In this document: piece after piece, positions 58,112 through 64,000 of the stretch
Numbering within the stretch: the stretch's first letter is position 1
Layout: each line of letters opens with the position of its first letter
Assembly: GCF_003264855.1 (NCBI RefSeq)
Contig: NZ_NFZS01000001.1
Location: 124,001 to 188,000, forward strand
DNA from: Dyella jiangningensis
GTDB taxonomy: Bacteria > Pseudomonadota > Gammaproteobacteria > Xanthomonadales > Rhodanobacteraceae
Reading direction: 5' to 3'
Length of the DNA stretch: 64,000 bases
The notes under the pieces: model-generated
What the model saw: only the letters and a program-made list of their open reading frames with translations
What the model was told of the DNA's origin: nothing
The model's database searches: none
Program-made: the position numbers and the translations under genes

Positions 58112-58576
58112 ATGGGCAGGGGTTACTGGCGCCACTCGGTTCCGCCGTTGCGTGGATTGCGCACGCTTCGTGGTGCGCACGCCGCGGGCTTCACCTTGAT
58201 CGAGCTGGTGATCGTCGTGGCGATCGTGGCGATTCTTGCCGCCATCGCCGTTCCCAGCTACCGGCGCTATGTCATGCACGGCAACCGCGAAGCTGCCGAG
58301 AGCCTGATGCTGGAAATCGCCAGCGCGCAGGAGCGCTACATGGTCGACAACCGCGGATACGCGCCGGACGCGGGAACCTTGGGTTATGGCCCCACCGCGC
58401 AGCCCTCGGGTGTTTCCGCCAACTATGACGTCGCGGTGGCGACCAGTACCGCATTGCCTCCCAGCTACTCGATCACGGCGACGCCCAAGGCGGGAAGCCC
58501 GCAGGCCAACGACAGCTGCGGCACGCTCACTCTCGGCGGCGATGGCAGCAAGCAGCCGGCCGGCTGCTGGAAATGA
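58112..58576 (+). CDS. pilE: Type IV pilin-like protein (PilE family)
   Basis: A 154-residue type IV prepilin-like protein. The prepilin peptidase site is 'HAAG^FTLIELVIVVAIVAIL' with Glu at +5, followed by a PilE-type N-terminal helix and a globular domain with a C-terminal disulfide pair ('DSCGTLTLGG', 'AGCWK'). The basic leader is long at 26 residues. It is the first gene of a six-gene operon and has the strong ribosome binding site GGGGGAG. It may be a minor pilin or a pilus subunit. Confidence 0.88.
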   Translation: MGRGYWRHSVPPLRGLRTLRGAHAAGFTLIELVIVVAIVAILAAIAVPSYRRYVMHGNREAAESLMLEIASAQERYMVDNRGYAPDAGTLGYGPTAQPSGVSANYDVAVATSTALPPSYSITATPKAGSPQANDSCGTLTLGGDGSKQPAGCWK

Positions 58577-58580
58577 CGCC

Positions 58581-59045
58581 ATGACCAAGCACCGACAGCA
58601 CGGGTTCACCCTGGTCGAGCTGGTGATGACCATCACGATCTTCGTGGTGCTCACCTTGATCGCCGTGCCGTACCTGGGGACCTTCGTCCAATCGCAGCGC
58701 GTGAAGAACGCCGCGATGGACATGTCGTCCTCGGTGATCTTTGCGCGCAGCGAGGCCATCAAACGCAACGCGCAGATCGACATGACAGCCAACACAGGCG
58801 GGTGGTCCAACGGCTGGCGAGTGTTGAGCGCCGGCGCCAGCCTGCGTAGTTACGACGGCTACATAAACCTCAAGGTCACCGCAAAGAACGGCAGCGCGAC
58901 GCTCTCGTTCGGTGGCGACGGACGCATGGTGACCGCTGCGGATTCGTTCCAGGTGCAGCCCACCGAAGCCAATACGAAACAGCAGCCGCTCTGCGTGGCG
59001 GTGGGCACAAGCGGGCGGGTGGCGACAACAGGAGGGCCGTGCTGA
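58581..59045 (+). CDS. fimT: FimT/GspH-family minor pilin
   Basis: A 154-residue pseudopilin. The cleavage site 'RQHG^FTLVELVMTITIF' comes 9 residues in; the rest matches the GspH/FimT fold ('SSSVIFARSEAIKRNAQIDM', 'GWSNGWRVL'). A C-terminal Cys pair ('QPLCVAVG', 'GGPC') may form a disulfide. Minor pilins prime pilus assembly; FimT of some species binds DNA in transformation. The stop and the pilV start overlap by one base. Confidence 0.88.
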   Translation: MTKHRQHGFTLVELVMTITIFVVLTLIAVPYLGTFVQSQRVKNAAMDMSSSVIFARSEAIKRNAQIDMTANTGGWSNGWRVLSAGASLRSYDGYINLKVTAKNGSATLSFGGDGRMVTAADSFQVQPTEANTKQQPLCVAVGTSGRVATTGGPC

Positions 59046-59602
59046 TGAACAACCAACGCGGCATGCTGCTGATCGAGGTGCTCGTGTCCATCTTCGTCGC
59101 GGCCATCGCGTTGCTGGGCACCGTCACCATGATGGCCAAGTCGACGCGCACCGAGATGGAGTCCTACCAGCGCGTGCAGGCGCTGACGCTGGTGCAGGAC
59201 ATGGTCTCGCGCATCAATGCCAATCGCCAGGTCGCCGACTGCTACTCCAACGGCACCACCGGTCTCACCGCGGGCAACGTCGCCACCGCCTTGCCGATAT
59301 GTGCTTCCGGCACGACAGCGCAATCGGCCACGGCCAACAACGATCTCACCGCCTGGCAGAACAGCTTGCGCGGTGCCGCCGAGGTCAGCAACGGCTCCAA
59401 GGTCGGCGCGATGATCGGTGCAGTCGGCTGTATCGAACGCATCGGTACGATCGTGCAGGTCTATCGCGTTACAGTTGCATGGCAGGGGATGGCGGCGACC
59501 AAGGCGCCAGCGGGCCTGGCGTGCGGAAAGGACCAGTTCGGTCTCGATACTTTCCGGCGCGCCGTCAGCGTCGAGATCCAGATAGCGAATCTTTCGACAT
59601 GA
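59045..59602 (+). CDS. pilV: Minor pilin PilV
   Basis: A 185-residue prepilin of the PilV type. The cleavage site 'NQRG^MLLIEVLVSIFVAAI' has a very short leader and Glu at +5. PilV-like features are 'LTLVQDMVSRINANRQVADC' and the conserved 'YRVTVAWQGMAATKAP'. ATG 59045 is chosen with GGAGGG nine bases upstream; an in-frame GTG at 59039 is too close to it. It overlaps fimT by one base and pilW by four. Confidence 0.87.
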   Translation: MNNQRGMLLIEVLVSIFVAAIALLGTVTMMAKSTRTEMESYQRVQALTLVQDMVSRINANRQVADCYSNGTTGLTAGNVATALPICASGTTAQSATANNDLTAWQNSLRGAAEVSNGSKVGAMIGAVGCIERIGTIVQVYRVTVAWQGMAATKAPAGLACGKDQFGLDTFRRAVSVEIQIANLST

Positions 59603-60654
59603 CCGCCGCCCAGCCCTCTGCCATCTCACTGCGCCGCCAAGCGGGCCTTTCGCTCATCGAGCTGATGGTCGGCATGGCCATCGGCCTGGTGCTGCTCGCC
59701 GCGCTGGGTTCGCTCTATGTGTCGAGCAGCAAGGCACGCGCCGAATTCAACAAGACGTCCGAACAGGTGGAGAACGGGCGATATGCGCTCGAGTCCGTCG
59801 TGCGCGATGTGGAGATGGCCGGCTTCTGGGGACAGGCCAACCTGGGCAGTTCGATCAACTACATCGTTCCCGATCCATGCGCCGTCGTCAAAGCCTCCAT
59901 GGGCTTCGACACCTCGGCCGGCCTGCAGGTGCCCGTTGGCGTGGCGGGTCTCCCCACGACGGCGGCCGCGCCGACGTGCCTTCCCAATATCGTGGCCAAT
60001 TCCGAAGTGCTGACGGTGCGGTACGCGTCGAGCATCTCGGCCGCCGCCGTTTCGGGCAATGACTATTTCCTCCAGCTCTCGCGTTGTCGTCTCGACGCCG
60101 TGCCCCTGGTGTATGACAACGCGACCACCAGCTTCACCCTGCAGACGCGCACATGCAGCGGCGCGTACACGGAAATCCGCAAATACGTGATGCGCACGTA
60201 CTACCTCGCTTCATGCGACGACTGCACCAAGAACGATGGCATTCCCACGCTCAAGGTCGCGGAGTTCAATGGCGGCGCGATCACGAGCACTTCCCTGGTC
60301 ACCGGTATCCAGGACGTCCATTACAGCTATGGCGTCGATACCGACAAGAACGGTGCGCCCGATTGCTATGTCGACAATCCCGCGGTCGACAATTCCGCCG
60401 GCGGCACCAACCAATGCCCCAACGGCGGTGCCTACAGCTGGGCGTCATCGGCGGCCAACTGGGCCAACGTCACCGCGGTAAGGATAAGCGTGCTGTCGCG
60501 CAACCTCGCCAGCAGCACGGGCTGGGTCGACAAGCGGACGTATGACCTTGGCCGCGCCACGGTCAGCGGGCCCTACAACGACAGCTACAAGCGCCACGTC
60601 TACAACAGCACGGCACGCGTCTGGAATATCGGCGGCCAGCGGGAGATCCAGTGA
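59599..60654 (+). CDS. pilW: Minor pilin PilW
   Basis: A 351-residue prepilin, the largest of the minor pilins, as expected for PilW. The cleavage site is 'RQAG^LSLIELMVGMAIGL' with Glu at +5, then 'FNKTSEQVENGRYALESVVR', a PilW signature, and 'DVEMAGFWGQ'. The C-terminal domain contains 'VTAVRISVLSRN' common to the family. ATG 59599 lies in the pilV stop (ATGA) and pilX starts at its own stop. Confidence 0.9.
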   Translation: MTAAQPSAISLRRQAGLSLIELMVGMAIGLVLLAALGSLYVSSSKARAEFNKTSEQVENGRYALESVVRDVEMAGFWGQANLGSSINYIVPDPCAVVKASMGFDTSAGLQVPVGVAGLPTTAAAPTCLPNIVANSEVLTVRYASSISAAAVSGNDYFLQLSRCRLDAVPLVYDNATTSFTLQTRTCSGAYTEIRKYVMRTYYLASCDDCTKNDGIPTLKVAEFNGGAITSTSLVTGIQDVHYSYGVDTDKNGAPDCYVDNPAVDNSAGGTNQCPNGGAYSWASSAANWANVTAVRISVLSRNLASSTGWVDKRTYDLGRATVSGPYNDSYKRHVYNSTARVWNIGGQREIQ

Positions 60655-61205
60655 TGAGCAGGCTTCGTTCTACGCGACGTCAGCGCGGCTTCACGCTGGT
60701 CACCACCTTGGTGTTCCTCGCGATCTTCCTGATCTTCGCGATCTCGATGGTGGGCTCCAGCACGGTGAACACCAAGGTGGTCAGCAACCAGCAGTTCCGC
60801 CTGGAAGCCAAGACCGTTGCCCAGCAAGGCATCGAACAGGTGCTCAGCCAGCCGTTCACCTCGGTGCCGATCACCGGCGTCACCAGTGTCGACGTGGACG
60901 TCAACGGCGACGGCAACAAGGACTTCACCGCGAAGGTGGATGCACCCGTTTGCACCGGCACCAAGCCGGTGCTCAACCAGGACCTGGATCCTACCAATGC
61001 GAACGATGTCGGCTGCATGTTCAGCGGCTCGGGCCAGAACACCGGCATCCTGCTGCCGAACGCGGGTGCGGTGCCCGCGCCGCCCTGCCAGGCGACGCAG
61101 TGGGACGTGAAATCCAGTGTTACCGATCCCAACAACACCGCTGCATCGGTCACCGTACACCAGGGTGTGGCAGTGCGCGCGCTCAACGGCGCCAGCTGTC
61201 CCTGA
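60654..61205 (+). CDS. pilX: Minor pilin PilX
   Basis: A 183-residue prepilin-like protein of the PilX type. The site is 'RQRG^FTLVTTLVFLAIFLI': position +5 is Thr instead of Glu, which is usual for PilX/GspK-like subunits that sit at the pilus tip. The body has a Cys pair ('APVCTGTKP', 'DVGCMFSG'). ATG 60654 overlaps the pilW stop by one base; GTG 60651 is also in frame. PilX is followed by the pilY1 gene 31 bp later. Confidence 0.88.
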   Translation: MSRLRSTRRQRGFTLVTTLVFLAIFLIFAISMVGSSTVNTKVVSNQQFRLEAKTVAQQGIEQVLSQPFTSVPITGVTSVDVDVNGDGNKDFTAKVDAPVCTGTKPVLNQDLDPTNANDVGCMFSGSGQNTGILLPNAGAVPAPPCQATQWDVKSSVTDPNNTAASVTVHQGVAVRALNGASCP

Positions 61206-61236
61206 CCTCTCATTACGCATCCACGGATACGCCGCC

Positions 61237-64000
61237 ATGACCCTTAAGCGTTCACCGCTGAGCCGCCTGCTCTCCGCGCTGGCTTGCAGCACGCTACTGC
61301 TCACGTTGCCAGGGCTGGCGCTGGGTGACGACATCGACCTGTACACCGGCGCGCCCGCGAACGGCGGCAAGCCCAATGTGCTGCTGGCGATCGACAATGC
61401 CGCAGCGTGGGATGCCACCGTGTCGATCCCTGCCGCTGCCAACTGCCCCAGCTGGATCACGGGCACGAAAGACGCCGACTTCATCCGCTGCGGCCTCTAC
61501 AAGGCGGTGACTGGCCTGGGCACGAATCCGTTGCTCGCAGGCAAGATCAACATGGGCCTCATGATGTTTGCCTTGAGCCCGTTGAATGGCGGCCAGTTCT
61601 ACTATCCGGCGAATACGCCGCCGACGCCGCCGGGTGCGCTCCCCTTGATGGATGCCACCGGCGTGGCCGCCTTCCAGAGCGCCATCCAGAACAACCTGAG
61701 CGTCGCCAACAAGTCGAACAGCAACAAGGTCGACGAAGAGATGCAAGAGGTCTGGGCATACTTCGCCGGCAAGCAGGGCCTGTCCGGCACCAAGTACAAC
61801 TCGCCGTTGCAGCCGTGCCAGAAGAGCTTCGTGATCTATATCGCGAATGCCGTCAACAACAACGATCCCAAGACGCCGAACGGTAGCCCGCCTTCGTACA
61901 CGGCGCTACAGAGTGCGGGCGCCACCAGCGCGCAGCTGACCACGATCACCATTCCGCCGCCGTACAAGAACGCAAACAAGGGCAACGCCGATCAGGGCAA
62001 CTGGGCCGACGAGTGGACCCGGTTCATGTACCAGACCGACCTGTCCAACGGCACCAACGTCAACAAGCAGAACATCGTCACCTATACCATCGCGATGTCC
62101 GATGGCAGCAATCCTGACTACGTGCAGTTCGTGGGCAGCATGGCATCCAACGGTGGCGGCAAGGCGTTCGTGATCGATATCACCAACCCCGGCGCGCTCG
62201 ACCAGCTCGTGGCCGATCTCACGCAGATCTTCAACGAAGTGCAGGCGGTCAACAGCGTGTTCGCCTCGGTCAGCTTGCCGGTCAGCGTGAACGGCCAGGG
62301 CAGCTACCTCAACCAGATCTACGTCGGCATGTTCCGCCCCGACGCCAACGGCCTGCCGCGCTGGATGGGCAACCTCAAGCAGTACCAGCTCGGTTTCACG
62401 GACAGCACCAATACCAGCGTCCAGATGGAAGACGCCGCCGGCCAGCCGGCCATCAGCAGCGCGGGCACGGGATTCGTTTCGCCCAATGCGACCAGCTTCT
62501 GGACGTCCGACACATCGGCTTCCGGCGATGGGCCGTTCCTGTTCGCCAACAACACCATGACCACCAACCCGGTGCCGAACTGGCCGACCGCGGGCTTCTG
62601 GAGCGCACCGGCGAGCACCAACGCGCCCGCGCCTGCCTCGGGCGTGGGTGGTGCCTACGACGCGCCTGACGGCGAAATCGTGGAGAAGGGCGGCGTGGGC
62701 GAATCGATGCGCATCGATTACCTGGTCGACCAGTCCAAGCGCACGGTCTACACCTGCAGCACCATCAGCAACTGCGCGACGACATTCCCGATGGAGTCGT
62801 TCGCCACCTCCAACACCGCGTTGAGCGGCACGGCGCTCGGCAGCACCACGACGACCCCCACCGCCGCCAACCTGATCAACTGGGTGCGCGGCACCGACAA
62901 TGCGGGCAATGAGACCGAACCCGGCCCGGGCGGCCTGGTGACCGTGCGTCCGTCCATCCATGGCGATGTGCTGCATTCACGCCCCGCGGTGGTCAACTAC
63001 GGCGGCAGCACCGGTGTGGTCGTGTATTACGGTTCGAACGATGGCATGTTCCACGCCATCAACGGCAACCAGCCTTCGACCAGCGCCACCGCGCCGCAGG
63101 GCATTGGCGGCGTACGGCCTGGTGGCGAGCTGTGGTCTTTCGTGGCACCGGAGTTCTTCGGCAAGTTCCAGCGCCTGTACAACAACAATCCGAAGATCAA
63201 GCTCTATGGCTCCACCGATCCCACGGCGACGCCCAAGGACTACTTCTTCGACGGCACGGCGACGGTCTACCAGGACCTGCGCGTCGCCAACAGCCCCAAG
63301 GTCTATATCTTCCTGTCCGCGCGCCGTGGTGGCCGCTTCGTCTACGCGTTTGACGTGACGGACCCGACGAAGCCGAAATTCGTATGGAAGATCACCAACA
63401 CGGATATCCCGGAGCTGGGCCAGACCTGGTCGCAGCCCAAGGTGGCGCTGGTCAAGGGATACACCAATCCCGTGATCATCATGGGCGGCGGCTATGACCC
63501 CGCCGAGGACAGTGACCCGGCGCCCGCCGCGGATACGCAGGGCCGCGCGATCGTGGTGCTGGATGCGCTCAGCGGCAGTGTCGTGTGGACGGCATCGCCC
63601 ACGTGCCCGACGGGATCGACCACCTGCAAGACCGTGGCCGGCATGACGCGCTCGATCCCGGCGGATATCACGCTGCTCGATCGCAATTCGGACGGCTATA
63701 TCGATCGCCTGTACGCGGCGGATGTGGGCGGCAACATCTGGCGCGTCGACCTGGAGCCCAATGGCGCCACCGCGCCTTCGGGCTGGGCGGTCACCCAGCT
63801 CGCCAGCCTGGGCGGGACGGGCAACAACGCGCGCAAGTTCTTCTATCCGCCGGATGTGACGCCGACCAGTTCGTTCGATGCGGTGACGGCTGCGAGCGGT
63901 GACCGCGAGCACCCGCTGTATTCGTCCTCGACCACCGCGGGCACGGCGTACAACGTGGTGAACCGGTTCTACATGCTCAGGGACACGAATACGGGCACGA
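61237..64000 (+). CDS. pilY1: Type IV pilus tip-associated protein PilY1 (runs off window)
   Basis: The first 921 codons of a PilY1 protein, open to the window edge, of the 1100-1300 usual. It has a signal peptide (about 1-29, 'LLTLPGLALG'), a von Willebrand factor A-like N-terminal region ('NVLLAIDNAAAWD') whose MIDAS is degenerate, and a C-terminal beta-propeller. The propeller has 'HGDVLHSRPAVVNYGG', 'YYGSNDGMFHAINGNQ' and the calcium loop DRNSDGYID (815-823). PilY1 caps the pilus with minor pilins and affects adhesion and twitching. It is the last visible gene of the operon. Confidence 0.93.
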   Translation, partial: MTLKRSPLSRLLSALACSTLLLTLPGLALGDDIDLYTGAPANGGKPNVLLAIDNAAAWDATVSIPAAANCPSWITGTKDADFIRCGLYKAVTGLGTNPLLAGKINMGLMMFALSPLNGGQFYYPANTPPTPPGALPLMDATGVAAFQSAIQNNLSVANKSNSNKVDEEMQEVWAYFAGKQGLSGTKYNSPLQPCQKSFVIYIANAVNNNDPKTPNGSPPSYTALQSAGATSAQLTTITIPPPYKNANKGNADQGNWADEWTRFMYQTDLSNGTNVNKQNIVTYTIAMSDGSNPDYVQFVGSMASNGGGKAFVIDITNPGALDQLVADLTQIFNEVQAVNSVFASVSLPVSVNGQGSYLNQIYVGMFRPDANGLPRWMGNLKQYQLGFTDSTNTSVQMEDAAGQPAISSAGTGFVSPNATSFWTSDTSASGDGPFLFANNTMTTNPVPNWPTAGFWSAPASTNAPAPASGVGGAYDAPDGEIVEKGGVGESMRIDYLVDQSKRTVYTCSTISNCATTFPMESFATSNTALSGTALGSTTTTPTAANLINWVRGTDNAGNETEPGPGGLVTVRPSIHGDVLHSRPAVVNYGGSTGVVVYYGSNDGMFHAINGNQPSTSATAPQGIGGVRPGGELWSFVAPEFFGKFQRLYNNNPKIKLYGSTDPTATPKDYFFDGTATVYQDLRVANSPKVYIFLSARRGGRFVYAFDVTDPTKPKFVWKITNTDIPELGQTWSQPKVALVKGYTNPVIIMGGGYDPAEDSDPAPAADTQGRAIVVLDALSGSVVWTASPTCPTGSTTCKTVAGMTRSIPADITLLDRNSDGYIDRLYAADVGGNIWRVDLEPNGATAPSGWAVTQLASLGGTGNNARKFFYPPDVTPTSSFDAVTAASGDREHPLYSSSTTAGTAYNVVNRFYMLRDTNTGT

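Overview
The window is a G+C-rich chromosomal segment of a gammaproteobacterium. The rRNA sequence, the gene order and the many Xanthomonas-like families (AnmK/M23/TyrS, ComF-BioB, DUF1820, PilE-FimT-PilV-PilW-PilX-PilY1, a large TonB-dependent receptor) point to Xanthomonadales, most likely Rhodanobacteraceae (Dyella/Rhodanobacter/Luteibacter type). The genus is an inference from memory, not from a search. I see no prophage, integrase, transposase or CRISPR array; the segment looks like core chromosome with small repeat insertions.

Layout. 1-2.7 kb: a LysR regulator cut by the window edge, divergent from two short-chain dehydrogenases. 3-7 kb: coaBC-dut-algC (CoA, dUTP hydrolysis, hexose-phosphate mutase with a membrane-anchored N-terminal domain). 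7-15.5 kb: pyrE, exonuclease III, an AmpG-like permease, AnmK, an M23 endopeptidase and TyrS; AmpG, AnmK and M23 form a peptidoglycan turnover and recycling group. 15.5-21.3 kb: a complete rRNA operon (16S, tRNA-Ile, tRNA-Ala, 23S, 5S) with two recognisable promoters, boxA-like sites, RNase III-type processing stems and a terminator. 21.7-29.6 kb: rhomboid protease, DUF1820, an RMD1/DUF155-like membrane protein, a glutamine-amidotransferase-like protein, an orphan GspE/PilB-type ATPase and glyQS. 29.7-36.8 kb: an XRE regulator divergent from a TonB-dependent receptor whose leader contains an intrinsic terminator, a YbaY-like lipoprotein and a GDSL autotransporter esterase. 37-47 kb: tex, a short membrane-bound winged-helix regulator, an RDD protein, mnmG and pepN. 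47-51 kb: an aldose-epimerase-like protein, a serine/threonine dehydratase-like enzyme, an EamA transporter and tag. 51-56 kb: biotin genes bioB-bioF-(trhO)-bioH-bioC on the minus strand, with bioB frameshifted as read. 56-57.4 kb: small membrane protein, comF, AhpD-like protein. 58.1-64 kb: minor-pilin operon pilE-fimT-pilV-pilW-pilX-pilY1, running off the right edge.

The least ordinary stretch is the space between mnmG and pepN (43.3-44.3 kb). It holds two close matches to the sigma-54 promoter consensus. The first lies just before a structured, terminator-ended sequence of about 120 nt that looks like a small RNA. The second lies upstream of an unrecognised 61-residue protein with a strong ribosome binding site. 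Further inverted repeats surround both. Other points worth attention are the attenuator-like leader of the TonB receptor, two 16-bp direct repeats just upstream of its predicted promoter, a palindrome in front of bioB, a consensus CRP/Clp site before the pilin operon, a repeat element that has become the C-terminal tail of TrhO, and a 148-bp tandem duplication carrying the 3' end of a dehydratase gene.

Two repeat families recur: a 23-bp palindrome-type REP related to GTAGGAGCGCACCCAGTGCG, seen as inverted pairs at four places and singly at one, and a CCCTCTCCC/GGGAGAGGG element at two places.
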